From contig NZ_JAKRRY010000007.1 of the NCBI RefSeq assembly GCF_026191675.1, positions 62,001 to 126,000 on the forward strand: a stretch of 64,000 nt of DNA, given 5' to 3'. Below, piece after piece: positions 28,814 to 37,358 of the stretch. The notes beneath the pieces were generated by a model. That model was not told the origin of the DNA and did no database searches. It saw nothing but the letters and a program-made list of their open reading frames with translations. The position numbers and the translations under genes were made by a program. Numbering within the stretch: the stretch's first letter is position 1; each line of letters opens with the position of its first letter. The DNA is from Vibrio qingdaonensis (GTDB lineage Bacteria > Pseudomonadota > Gammaproteobacteria > Enterobacterales > Vibrionaceae).

Positions 28814-29815
28814 ATGATTAGAGTAAATGAAGCAGAACTAAAAGATCATGCAACAGCAAAACTTCTGGAAGCTGGCCTTGAACCAAGTGTTTGTGATGAA
28901 GTCGTCGATGTACTTCTACATGCAGAAAGAACAGGCGTACACTCTCATGGGTTGCTTAGAGTCGAGCATTACTGTCATCGACTTGCGATGGGTGGGATTA
29001 ATAAAAATGCTCAATACAATGTAGAGCAAGTATCACCATCCCTTGCCATTTTCGATGCTGATGACGGAATGGGACATTCAGCGATGGTTGCGGCGACCAA
29101 GCATGCAATGAAACTGGCTAATGAAACCGGGCTTGGTTTTGTCTCTGTTAAAAATGGTTCACATTGTGGTGCACTATCGTACTTTATGGAACAAGTTACC
29201 AATGAAGGTATGATTGGTATTTCAATGACCCAAACAGATACTTGTGTTGCTCCTCATGGATCTGCAGAGCGTTTTTTAGGAACTAACCCTATTGCCTTTG
29301 GATTTCCAGTTAAAGATTCCCATCCGATGATTGTAGACATGGCTACAAGCGCAACAGCCTTTGGTAAACTTTTGGTGGCAAAAGAAACGGGACAACCAAT
29401 TGGAGAGAACCTAGCGTTAGATGCCGAAGGGAATATGACGACAGATCCAAATAAGGTTGAGAACCTACTAACCTTTGGTGGTCACAAAGGGTCAGGGATT
29501 GCATTGGCTATTGATGCATTAACGGGTGGTCTTATGGGGGCACATATGAGTAATCATGTTGTTCGTATGTATGATGACTATGACAAGATGCGAAAACTGG
29601 CTAGTTTAGTGATTGTTGTTAATCCAGAAAAACTCGGTAATCCACTATTTGGTGCGATGATGCTGCAATTGGTAAGCGAGTTGAGAGCAACTAAGCCTAT
29701 GCCAGGAAAAGAAAAGGTAATGGCACCTAATGACCCACAGCATGCTTACAAACTAGAAAGCGAGAAGTTGGGAATTAATATCGCTAAGTCTGTATACGAA
29801 TATTTGATTAAATAG
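28814..29815 (+). CDS. Ldh-family (malate/L-lactate/ureidoglycolate dehydrogenase superfamily) oxidoreductase
   Basis: 333 residues from the ATG at 28814 with AAGGATAAAGG upstream; the longer frame overlaps the previous gene and is rejected. The family-specific fold, unrelated to classical LDH, is shown by ERTGVHSHGLLRVEHY (catalytic His, about 47), VKNGSHCGALSYFME (about 114), GTNPIAFGFP (about 155) and LLTFGGHKGSGIALAIDAL. Relatives reduce or oxidise 2-oxo acids, including 2,3-diketo-L-gulonate (YiaK/DlgD). In this cluster a keto-uronate or keto-hexonate is likely. It may stand in for the missing KduD-type reductase; that is a guess. Confidence 0.8.
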   Translation: MIRVNEAELKDHATAKLLEAGLEPSVCDEVVDVLLHAERTGVHSHGLLRVEHYCHRLAMGGINKNAQYNVEQVSPSLAIFDADDGMGHSAMVAATKHAMKLANETGLGFVSVKNGSHCGALSYFMEQVTNEGMIGISMTQTDTCVAPHGSAERFLGTNPIAFGFPVKDSHPMIVDMATSATAFGKLLVAKETGQPIGENLALDAEGNMTTDPNKVENLLTFGGHKGSGIALAIDALTGGLMGAHMSNHVVRMYDDYDKMRKLASLVIVVNPEKLGNPLFGAMMLQLVSELRATKPMPGKEKVMAPNDPQHAYKLESEKLGINIAKSVYEYLIK

Positions 29816-30019
29816 TCTTAAAGTTGCATGGTGAGTCAATATAAATAGAATTTGTGGCTCTACCATGCTCTTTGTTAAGTGACATTTATAAAACCAGGGA
29901 TGTCATCACATACACTTATCAACGCAATTATATGAAATAACAGTCATTACCGTGGTTAGTGATTTATTGATTTTTATTAAAATAAAAGTGCAGATATGCT
30001 ATCTTACCGAGATTGAAGT

Positions 30020-30029
30020 TGGTTAACCT
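30020..30029. promoter_or_regulatory. Putative GntR operator before its own gene
   Basis: TGGTTAACCT, one base from a perfect TGGT-N2-ACCA palindrome, lies 14 bp before the GntR start codon. Its position over the promoter/leader suggests autoregulation, with the sister sites at 25568 and 25864. Confidence 0.5.
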
Positions 30030-30043
30030 ATTAAAGAGGTGAT

Positions 30044-30820
30044 ATGACGGGCAGTAGGAACTCAAAGCGTCGCTATCATGAGGTGGGGTTACAAATAGAG
30101 GAGTTGCTAGTAACCGGCGTTTTTAAACCTGGAGAAAGGTTACCTTCTGAGCGGAACTTGAGTGAACAATTTGAGACCAGTAGAGCGACTATTCGTGAAG
30201 CTATCATTATGCTTGAGTTGAAAGACCTAGTGGATGTGAGGCAGGGTGCCGGCATATACTTTAAAGATATAGTTTCTTTAGATAATGATGAAAATTCTGA
30301 TGGCGTATCAAATGAATTGAATCCACAGAATGTTGGAGTCTTTGAGCTGCTTCAGTCTCGAATGGTTCTTGAGACTAGCATTATTGAGTTTGCAGCCCGC
30401 AACATTAAGTTAAATGAACTTCGTGAGTTGAGAACAATAATCCAACAACAAGAAGAGTTCATCAATGATAATGTGAAGTTTGAAGAGCTTGACCGTAAGT
30501 TTCACCTTGCAATAGCCGAGTCTACTCAAAATAGAATGCTAATCGCAACGGCTTATAATTTATGGAATATAGTGCGAACAGATAGCCCTTTATGGAATAA
30601 GCTTAATATCAAGTATTTACATGATGAAGAGCTAAAGCGGAGTTGGTTAGATGAGCACAAAAAAATCTTCTATGCTCTGCAAATGAGGGATGAAAAACTC
30701 GCGAAGGAGACAATGCTAGCTCATTTGAAACATAGTAAGTCTGAGCTACTAAAGTTAGTAGATACAAAAGATGAATCGCTTCTTGAAGACGATGATATGT
30801 TTTTTGTAGAAGCGGAGTAG
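30044..30820 (+). CDS. GntR-family regulator, FadR subfamily (UxuR/ExuR/KdgR-like)
   Basis: 258 residues. The N-terminal winged helix-turn-helix (about 8-75) reads FKPGERLPSERNLSEQFETS and RATIREAIIMLELKDLVDVRQG. The all-helical FCD effector domain (about 95-235) contains the metal-site residues Asp in EELDRKFHLAIAES and His in DEHKKIFYAL and AHLKHSK. It ends in an acidic tail. It probably represses both arms of the uronate cluster until a keto-uronate or hexonate binds. Confidence 0.88.
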   Translation: MTGSRNSKRRYHEVGLQIEELLVTGVFKPGERLPSERNLSEQFETSRATIREAIIMLELKDLVDVRQGAGIYFKDIVSLDNDENSDGVSNELNPQNVGVFELLQSRMVLETSIIEFAARNIKLNELRELRTIIQQQEEFINDNVKFEELDRKFHLAIAESTQNRMLIATAYNLWNIVRTDSPLWNKLNIKYLHDEELKRSWLDEHKKIFYALQMRDEKLAKETMLAHLKHSKSELLKLVDTKDESLLEDDDMFFVEAE

Positions 30821-31001
30821 TATAAATAGCGCATACAACCTTTGAATTATTCAGGGGTTGTAACTGATACTGAGTAATCTGCAGCTAGCTATCATTATTA
30901 GCCTTGTAAGTTATTGTATGAAATTAGTTAATTCTGCTTCAAAAGCTTCAATGTAGCTCATTGTCAAATGTTGTTCTGCTCCAGTCAGACTGGACACCGC
31001 A

Positions 31002-31790
31002 TTAAGCGACATATTGTTTTTCAAAGTTAACTGGGCTTACATACCCAAGAGCACTGTGCCTTCTTGTTCGATTATAATCAACTTCAGTGTATTCAAAAAG
31101 CGCTTGGCGCATCTCTTCTCGAGTCATTATCGGCTCGTATTGGACGGCTTCTACTTTCATTGAGTGGAAAAAGCTTTCAACACAGGCGTTATCCCAGCAG
31201 TTTCTTTTCCTACTCATACTTTGTTTTAGATTATGAGCTGCGATTAAGTCTCGGTAGTCTTTTGAGCAATATTGGTTACCTCTATCACTGTGGATAATCA
31301 CCTCTTCTGGCATACCTCTGCGGAACAATGCCATTGATAGAGCATCACAAACCAGAGTTGCGGTCATTCTGGTATTCATTGACCATCCAACGACTTGCCG
31401 TGAGTACAGGCCGATAATAACGGCTAAATAAATCCAACCTTCGCTTGTTGCTAGATAGGTGATATCTCCAGTCCATTTTTGGTTTGGTGCTGACGCATTA
31501 AAGTCTTATTCAAGTAAGTGCGGGGCAACAGGAAGCCTATGCTTACTGTCTGTCGTACATTTGAACTTGTGTGCGGCCTTCGCGACTAAGCTCTGGCGTT
31601 TCATGCTCGCGGCAATGGTTTTTACATCGTGCTTATTACCATTTGCCTCAAGTTCTTTTTGAGTACGCCTTGCACCGTCGCGTTGAGTGGCTTTATGGCG
31701 ATTATCAATCCAATAATAAAACCCACTTCGAGAAACCCCCAACACCTTAGCCATACGGACAATCCTATATTGCATCAGCTGTTCGAGCAT
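31002..31790 (-). pseudogene. IS3-family transposase OrfB, stop codon and internal deletion
   Basis: Same frame as copy 1 and the same TAA after LLE (31506-31508), directly before the integrase core. In addition 21 residues are missing between NRHKATQ and RDGARR, where copy 1 reads NEYRKHLDSKVREVFDDKKE in between. The core still carries IHSDRGNQY and NACVESFFH. Not functional as a single polypeptide. Confidence 0.85.
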
Positions 31791-32086
31791 AAACTCATAG
31801 CAATCAACTTTAGATTTTTCGCGAAGTAGGTGGCCTTTTTTACGATATCTAGCTCTTCAGCTTGCTCTGCCAATAATCGTTTGAGCTTGGCATTTTCAGT
31901 GGCGAGTTCTCTTTCTCTATCGCTGATTTTCGCGTCTTTTTTGACGGCTTTACGCCATCCATAGATCTGAGATTCATATAACGATAGCTGTCGTGCAGCA
32001 GCAGCGACACCGACTTTCTCAGCTAGCTTAAGTGCTTCGGCTTTAAATTCAGGAGCATGTTTGATTCGTGTTTTCTTAGTTGTCAT
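31775..32086 (-). CDS. IS3-family transposase OrfA (copy 2)
   Basis: 103 residues, one residue shorter than copy 1 (KKATYF for KKAATYF), otherwise nearly the same: HTH near the N-terminus, coiled coil, and A6G slippery run shortly before the end. The frame is intact, but its OrfB partner is broken. Confidence 0.85.
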   Translation of the reverse strand: MTTKKTRIKHAPEFKAEALKLAEKVGVAAAARQLSLYESQIYGWRKAVKKDAKISDRERELATENAKLKRLLAEQAEELDIVKKATYFAKNLKLIAMSLCSNS

Positions 32087-32187
32087 TGTTCACCTCGTTA
32101 GTGATTGTACTCACTTAACTCAGTGTCCAAAACTTCTGGTGCGGATCACGAATGCTTTCACCTGAACTGCTGAACTCTCCGACTTTA

Positions 32188-32280
32188 TTAAAAGGAACGT
32201 AATATTTTCCCTCCTTTCACCTCGTTTTCATCTAAACGCTTCTGGTCTTTCTTTTTGAGCGGCTTGTCTGCATCTGACAT
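32188..32280 (-). other. Doubtful 30-codon Lys-rich ORF inside the Tn7-like end
   Basis: Reads MSDADKPLKKKDQKRLDENE and a short tail. The ATG follows a terminator T-run directly, so there is no ribosome-binding site, and no family is recognised. A second frame downstream (GKYYVPFNKVGEFSSSGES) runs into the IS copy and looks more protein-like. Together they may be the frameshifted start of a cargo gene cut by IS copy 2. Listed to account for the interval. Confidence 0.25.
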
Positions 32281-32317
32281 AAAAAAACCTCCGACTAAGC
32301 TAAACTTAGCAGGAGGT
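32281..32317 (-). terminator. Terminator at the inner side of the Tn7-like end
   Basis: On the minus strand ACCTCCTGCTAAG and CTTAGTCGGAGGT pair around a short loop and are followed by TTTTTTT (32281-32287). It would stop transcription from glmS running into the transposon. Confidence 0.75.
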
Positions 32318-32325
32318 CAAAAAAC

Positions 32326-32390
32326 GATCAATCTTTATTGTATATGATCAGACTTTATTGTAACTGATCAAACTTTATTGTCTGCCGACA
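32326..32390 (-). mobile_element. Tn7-like transposon end (glmS-proximal) with three TnsB-type sites at attTn7
   Basis: Read inward from 32390 on the minus strand the DNA begins TGTCGGCAG. It then carries ACAATAAAG at 32381-32373, 32361-32353 and 32341-32333, each followed by a TGATC-containing tail, giving an exact 20-bp period. Tn7 ends start TGTGGGCGGACAATAAAG and carry packed TnsB sites of the same core; the right end, next to glmS, has the tightly packed set. The end lies 24 bp from the glmS stop codon, the attTn7 position. ACCAC at 32391-32395 would be the 5-bp target copy. No tns genes or opposite end are in the window. Confidence 0.88.
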
Positions 32391-32414
32391 ACCACGTACC
32401 TAAACGCAAGATAC

Positions 32415-34247
32415 TTACTCAACTGTCACCGCTTTCGCCAGGTTACGAGGTTGGTCTACATCGGTCCCTTTGATAAGGGCTACATGGTAAGACAGCAGCT
32501 GCATCGGCACCGTATAATAGATTGGTGCAATAATATCGTCGACGTGTGGCATCTGGATGATCTTCATATTTTCATCACCTTCAAAGCCTGCTTTTTCATC
32601 GGCGAAGACATAGAGCAAGCCACCACGAGCACGCACTTCTTCAATGTTCGATTTTAGCTTCTCTAACAAATCATTCGTTGGCGCGACCACGACCACTGGC
32701 ATATCCGCGTCGATCAATGCTAAAGGACCATGTTTTAATTCACCCGCCGCATAAGCCTCAGCGTGAATGTATGAGATCTCTTTTAGCTTCAGAGACGCTT
32801 CCATGGCGATGGGGTAGTATTCACCACGACCAAGGAATAGCGTATGGTGTTTATCGGCAAAATCGGTAGCGAGTGCTTCAATTTCTTTATCAAACGCTAA
32901 TGCTTTCTCTATATTTGCGGGCAATTCGTGCAGTGATTTAACAATTTCCGCTTCACGTTCTTCCGTCATACGGCCTTGGAGACGAGCAATAGACACCACC
33001 ATCATTAGCATCGCGGCTAACTGTGTGGTGAACGCTTTTGTTGATGCTACGCCGATTTCTGTTCCCGCACGAGTCATAAAGGCAAAATCAGATTCGCGCA
33101 CCAGTGAAGAACCCGCCACGTTACATACTGTCATCGCCGCCATGTAACCTTTCTCTTTTGCGAGACGCAATGCCGCCAATGTATCGGCCGTTTCACCAGA
33201 TTGAGATAGCGTTACCAGTAAGCTATTTGGACGTACAACAAAATCACGATAACGGAACTCAGAAGCAATTTCGACATCACAACTCACACCAGCGATAGAC
33301 TCAAACCAATAGCGCGCTGCCATTCCTGAATTGTACGATGTGCCGCAGGCAATAATTTGAACGTGTTGGACCTTATTAAGGATCTCAACAGCGTTGACAC
33401 CAATGCTTTCCGTAACTACCGCTTTATCGGTAATACGCCCTTCCATTGTATTAATAAGCGCACGCGGTTGCTCGTAGATTTCTTTTTGCATGAAGTGACG
33501 ATATTGACCTTTATCACCCGCATCATGCTCAGCGTTCGATTCCGTAATTTCACGCTCAACCGGTTGTCCATCGACATCCAGTACTTTTACCTCACGACGA
33601 GTAATCTCTGCCACATCACCTTCTTCAAGATACATGAAACGACGAGTCACACTCAGTAACGCCAGTTGATCAGAAGCCAAGAAGTTTTCACCAACCCCAA
33701 AGCCAATAACAATTGGGCTACCTGAACGCGCAGCAACAATGCGGCTTGGGTCTTTACGATCGACGACTACCGTGCCGTATGCACCATCCAGCTGAGCGGC
33801 GGTTTTTTGCAACGCTTCAACTAAGGTATCAGACGTGCGGCGCTCCCACTCAACAAGATGAGCAATAACCTCTGTATCGGTTTGAGAGTGGAACACATAG
33901 CCACGCTCTTGCAGCAGGCTACGCAGTTCTTCATGGTTTTCAATAATCCCATTATGCACAACGGCAATATCACCAGAGACGTGTGGATGCGCATTCGCTT
34001 CTGAAGGTTCACCATGGGTTGCCCAACGGGTATGAGCGATACCTGTCCCACCAATCACATCTTGTGCATTCACAGCATCAGCAAGCTCTTGTACTTTACC
34101 TAAACGACGAACACGTGTCAGTTCTGCGCTTTCATTGACCACAGCCACACCCGCTGAGTCATAGCCGCGATACTCGAGGCGACGAAGCCCTTCAACCAAA
34201 ATTTCAGCGACATCACGTTGCGCTACCGCACCTACGATTCCACACAT
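32415..34247 (-). CDS. glmS: Glutamine-fructose-6-phosphate aminotransferase (glucosamine-6-phosphate synthase)
   Basis: 610 residues, full length. The N-terminal glutaminase domain starts with the nucleophile Cys2 ([13 protein letters not shown]), with [10 protein letters not shown] and [14 protein letters not shown]. The two SIS isomerase domains follow ([18 protein letters not shown] about 302; [15 protein letters not shown] about 348). It ends with the usual [13 protein letters not shown] tail, whose DNA is the TnsD recognition region of attTn7. It makes glucosamine-6-phosphate for cell-wall synthesis. A DeoR-family regulator lies just upstream, and a Tn7-like end just downstream. Confidence 0.97.
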   Translation of the reverse strand: MCGIVGAVAQRDVAEILVEGLRRLEYRGYDSAGVAVVNESAELTRVRRLGKVQELADAVNAQDVIGGTGIAHTRWATHGEPSEANAHPHVSGDIAVVHNGIIENHEELRSLLQERGYVFHSQTDTEVIAHLVEWERRTSDTLVEALQKTAAQLDGAYGTVVVDRKDPSRIVAARSGSPIVIGFGVGENFLASDQLALLSVTRRFMYLEEGDVAEITRREVKVLDVDGQPVEREITESNAEHDAGDKGQYRHFMQKEIYEQPRALINTMEGRITDKAVVTESIGVNAVEILNKVQHVQIIACGTSYNSGMAARYWFESIAGVSCDVEIASEFRYRDFVVRPNSLLVTLSQSGETADTLAALRLAKEKGYMAAMTVCNVAGSSLVRESDFAFMTRAGTEIGVASTKAFTTQLAAMLMMVVSIARLQGRMTEEREAEIVKSLHELPANIEKALAFDKEIEALATDFADKHHTLFLGRGEYYPIAMEASLKLKEISYIHAEAYAAGELKHGPLALIDADMPVVVVAPTNDLLEKLKSNIEEVRARGGLLYVFADEKAGFEGDENMKIIQMPHVDDIIAPIYYTVPMQLLSYHVALIKGTDVDQPRNLAKAVTVE

Positions 34248-34317
34248 AGCATTTCTCCATTTATTTTTTTCCTCCTATGAACGCAAGCCAGTCATTATTT
34301 AGGAGGGTAAATTTGAT

Positions 34318-35085
34318 TTAGGCGCAGATTACCTTTACACCGTTTGATTCTATTTGTTGTTTTTGTTGAAGTGATAAGCCGCTATCCGTCACTAAGACAT
34401 CAATGGCATCCCACGCAAGCTCTAAATTAGGTATCTTTCGACCAATTTTTTCAGACTCAATCATGACTATGACTTCACGCGCGACTTCCGCCATAACATT
34501 ACTTAGCCCGGTCAATTCATTAAACGTCGTGGTTCCACGAGTCAGGTCTACGCCATCAGCACCGATAAACAATTGATCAAAGTCATACGATCGTAGTACC
34601 GACTCGGCCACTTTGCCTTGAAATGAATCAGAATGACTGTCCCATGTTCCCCCGGTCATCAGTAGTGTCGATTCATTTTCTAATTCATTGACGGCATTGG
34701 CTAACGCCAGCGAGTTCGTCATAATAACGAGCCCCTTTTTACTCCCTAAACACGACACCAATGCACCTGTCGTACTGCCGCAATCAATCACGATTCGGTT
34801 GTGATCTCTAATTAAGTCAACGGCAGCTTTGGCAATGCCTTCTTTATCCGCGATATCTTCAATAGAATGGTTCAAAACTTCATCAACCGCTTCTTGTGGC
34901 AACGCCACTGCACCGCCATATCGCCTTAAGAGCTGACCATTATTCTCTAAAGAAGTCAGGTCCTTTCGAATCGTAACTTCTGAAGTATCAAACAGCGCAG
35001 ACAGTTCTTCCACACTGACTTGTCCTTTCTCTTTCACCAGCTGGGCAATTGAATGACGCCTTACTTGAGTATTTCGCTTTCGCAT
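34318..35085 (-). CDS. DeoR-family transcriptional regulator next to glmS
   Basis: About 255 residues from MRKRNTQVRRHSIAQLV; the frame is open ten codons further (to 35115), and the start is not settled by a clear ribosome-binding site. The winged HTH (about 8-60) reads KGQVSVEELSALFDTSEVTI and LRRYGGAVALP. The DeoRC sensor domain has IVIDCGSTTGALVSCL (phosphate-sugar site) and LFIGADGVDLTRGTTTFNEL. The same neighbour is found beside glmS in Vibrio cholerae. It probably controls amino-sugar genes in response to a sugar phosphate. Confidence 0.85.
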   Translation of the reverse strand: MRKRNTQVRRHSIAQLVKEKGQVSVEELSALFDTSEVTIRKDLTSLENNGQLLRRYGGAVALPQEAVDEVLNHSIEDIADKEGIAKAAVDLIRDHNRIVIDCGSTTGALVSCLGSKKGLVIMTNSLALANAVNELENESTLLMTGGTWDSHSDSFQGKVAESVLRSYDFDQLFIGADGVDLTRGTTTFNELTGLSNVMAEVAREVIVMIESEKIGRKIPNLELAWDAIDVLVTDSGLSLQQKQQIESNGVKVICA

Positions 35086-35523
35086 TAGTTTCACTTCAAA
35101 ACTTATTAACTGCATTAATTATTTCACAACGGAAGATAATTGGCAAACCAAGATAGCAGCAAACCGCTGACCATCCTTCAAAGTCTCATTTTTATTACAG
35201 ATTACCGATTATGCCTCAGTTACGAAACGAAACATAGCAAGCCTATTCACTGTCAATGAGCCGGGTGCAAAAGAGTGAGTCGTACTAAGGGAATAAGATT
35301 AAGAAGCAAGCACCTAATGCTTAATGAAGCCAACGGGGCATGAAGGAATGGGTGGAGTTAGAGGGGTTTCTAATCACAGTAAGGAAGCAACAAGAGCAAA
35401 AAAGAAGGACGCCAGTACGCGGTAAAATGCTCGAATTATTGGCAAAATAATGGCGGTTAAGATAAACCGCCATTGAGTGTTAACAATTAGATATGGGTAA
35501 AAGCGTTGTTTAAAGAGCCGTGA
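35086..35523. other. Interval between the DeoR gene and mtlR
   Basis: About 410 bp without a gene. It holds the mtl operon terminator (35449-35474) and, closer to the DeoR gene, its unmarked promoter region. No further repeat or ORF I can support. Confidence 0.5.
35449..35474 (-). terminator. Terminator of the mannitol operon
   Basis: AATGGCGGTT and AACCGCCATT form a perfect 10-bp stem with a 6-base loop. On the minus strand the tail is ATTTTG. It lies 50 bp after the mtlR stop. Confidence 0.75.
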
Positions 35524-36111
35524 CTATAATAGAGGGTTATCCCGACACAGTGTGCTCACCAACTCAGTAATGGCGAGGATTAGCGTTGACTTGACTCGTT
35601 GATAATGGCGTTCTAGATACATTTTCAACATAACAGGATCTAATCCTTCCGCCATGCTGGCGTCGTATTCAATCGGCATCATTTTCTGAATTGCAGTGAC
35701 TTTATTTAGTTCAAAAATAACGTCAACTTCAGTGAAGTTGACGTTATTTTCCTGAAGCTTAGTCCACTCTCGAAGAGTCACAAAGATATCAATGTCATCG
35801 TAGACTTCTTTTGAAATAACGCCCAACCCTAGCAACAATTTAGCTCGAACTAAAATATCACCTAATGGCCCATCTCCGCTCAATAGTGGATCTACCACAT
35901 ACTTCACAGCGTAGTCATCTTTATGAAAAATAGTATTGATTAGCGCATCAAGGGTGTCATCTATTGCATCGTAAGCCGCCATTAGACACTCACTCGCATC
36001 TTTCGCTTCAGACAACGCTTCTAATAGTTCAGTTTCGTTAGGTGGATGTAACGGCATAAGTTCTCTTAAAACGAACGGTGCCACAGAAGTGGCACTCGTT
36101 ACTTGCATCAT
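35524..36111 (-). CDS. mtlR: Mannitol operon repressor MtlR
   Basis: 195 residues, the usual MtlR length. The all-alpha family is recognisable from [40 protein letters not shown] and [19 protein letters not shown]. MtlR lacks a classical DNA-binding domain and damps mtl expression. The ATG overlaps the mtlD stop by 4 bp (ATGA), giving the order mtlA-mtlD-mtlR found across enterics and vibrios. Confidence 0.92.
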   Translation of the reverse strand: MMQVTSATSVAPFVLRELMPLHPPNETELLEALSEAKDASECLMAAYDAIDDTLDALINTIFHKDDYAVKYVVDPLLSGDGPLGDILVRAKLLLGLGVISKEVYDDIDIFVTLREWTKLQENNVNFTEVDVIFELNKVTAIQKMMPIEYDASMAEGLDPVMLKMYLERHYQRVKSTLILAITELVSTLCRDNPLL

Positions 36112-37256
36112 TTAAGCGCGAGATACGCTTGGTGAGCAAGTGTAACAACTTCTGCGTCAACATTCAGCTCTGAATAATGGGATAATGTCTTATCAAACCC
36201 CTGTTCGGCGAACATTGCTTGTAATTCTACCGCCTGAGGATCGTCGTCGTTGTGATAAAGAAACGCAGCGGCGATACCTTTTAGCAAGTGACTATTCGGC
36301 AAATTGTATTCTAATGTTCCGTTCAACGGTTTAATTAAACGATCTTGTGGGCTCAGTTTACGAATAGGCTGACGCCCTACACGGTCAACTTCATCACGTA
36401 AATATGGATTAGCGAAACGGCCAAGGATTTTTTGGATGTACGCGGCATGCGCTTCTTTATCAAATCCATATCGACGAATCAGAACTTCACCACTCTCTTG
36501 CATTGCCGCGGTTACATCAGCGAGAATAGCAGCATCTTCAATCGATTCTTTAATCGTTTCATGCCCCGCAAGTACACCAAGATACGCGGTAATTAGATGC
36601 CCGGTATTGAGGGTAAACAATTTACGCTCAACAAATGCCATTAAATTATCAGTACACTCCATTCCCTTTATCGATGGAATTTCACCAACAAACTGAGTTT
36701 GATCGACAATCCATTCACTAAACGTTTCCACAGTTACAGCGAGTGGATCTGTTTCACCCGCTTCCGCCGGTGGGACAATACGATCAACGGCAGAATCTAC
36801 AAAACCAATATGCTGAGAAGCAAATTGCTGCGCCTGCGTCGAAAGATGTTCAAATACCATGTCTTTCAGCTGGCTCGTACCACGCACCATATTTTCACAC
36901 GCGATGATATTAAGCGGCGAAGTATTTCCCACAGCAAGTCGCTTTTCAATACCGTGTGCCAGAGACTTGGAGATGATCTTCAGTACCGTCGGGCCGACAG
37001 CGGTGGTAACCATATCAACGTCAGCAATCAGATCAATCACATCACTGCTGGTTGAATTAATCGCCGTGACGTTGGTTACTGTCTCAACGACGCAGTCTTC
37101 ACCAACAATTTTCACAGGAAAAGATTGACGCTCTATCAGGGCATTCACCACTGTTTCATTTACATCTGCAAACGTGACGTGGATACCTGCGTCAGCAAGA
37201 AGTTTGCCAATGAAACCACGACCGATATTACCTGCGCCAAAATGGAGAGCTTTCAT
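36108..37256 (-). CDS. mtlD: Mannitol-1-phosphate 5-dehydrogenase
   Basis: 382 residues from [20 protein letters not shown]; the frame is open 16 codons upstream, but those residues ([12 protein letters not shown]...) do not belong to the family. The NAD-binding loop is at the start. The signatures SAVDRIVPP (about 150) and the catalytic segment [18 protein letters not shown] (about 208-225) identify the mannitol dehydrogenase family. It oxidises mannitol-1-phosphate to fructose-6-phosphate. A strong hairpin separates it from mtlA. Confidence 0.96.
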   Translation of the reverse strand: MKALHFGAGNIGRGFIGKLLADAGIHVTFADVNETVVNALIERQSFPVKIVGEDCVVETVTNVTAINSTSSDVIDLIADVDMVTTAVGPTVLKIISKSLAHGIEKRLAVGNTSPLNIIACENMVRGTSQLKDMVFEHLSTQAQQFASQHIGFVDSAVDRIVPPAEAGETDPLAVTVETFSEWIVDQTQFVGEIPSIKGMECTDNLMAFVERKLFTLNTGHLITAYLGVLAGHETIKESIEDAAILADVTAAMQESGEVLIRRYGFDKEAHAAYIQKILGRFANPYLRDEVDRVGRQPIRKLSPQDRLIKPLNGTLEYNLPNSHLLKGIAAAFLYHNDDDPQAVELQAMFAEQGFDKTLSHYSELNVDAEVVTLAHQAYLALK

Positions 37257-37307
37257 AAGATATTTCCTAAATAAATACGAATAAAAAGAAAAAGAAAAAA
37301 TCAAAAT

Positions 37308-37333
37308 GAGACCAACACGGGGGTGTTGGTCTC
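37308..37333 (-). terminator. Intercistronic hairpin between mtlA and mtlD
   Basis: GAGACCAACAC pairs perfectly with GTGTTGGTCTC around a 4-base loop; the minus-strand tail is ATTTTGATTTTTTC. It looks like a leaky terminator or a 3' stabiliser that could lower mtlD-mtlR expression relative to mtlA. Confidence 0.65.
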
Positions 37334-37358
37334 TTTCACTTAGGAGCGATACATAGCC

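Larger units (their letters stand above)
30972..32148 (-). mobile_element. IS3-family insertion sequence, copy 2 (inverted relative to copy 1)
   Basis: 1177 bp, reverse orientation, ends TGATCCGCACCAGAAG (at 32148, minus strand) and CTGACTGGAGCAGAACA (at 30972). It differs from copy 1 by a 63-bp deletion in orfB, a 3-bp deletion near the orfA end and point changes. There is no target duplication (flanks TGT and CGA). Its left end in element orientation cuts into DNA belonging to the Tn7-like end at 32326-32390. Together the two IS copies form an 11.8-kb inverted-repeat bracket around the uronate cluster. Confidence 0.9.

Noticed and set aside
32326..32390. CRISPR-like short regular repeats
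   Set aside because: Only three units with about 11-bp spacing, no cas genes, and the core and position fit Tn7-type TnsB sites next to glmS.
34258..34306. Hairpin CTCCTA/TAGGAG between the DeoR gene and glmS as a terminator
   Set aside because: Short stem, 26-base or longer loop and no T-run; the right arm simply overlaps a purine-rich stretch close to the glmS ribosome-binding site.
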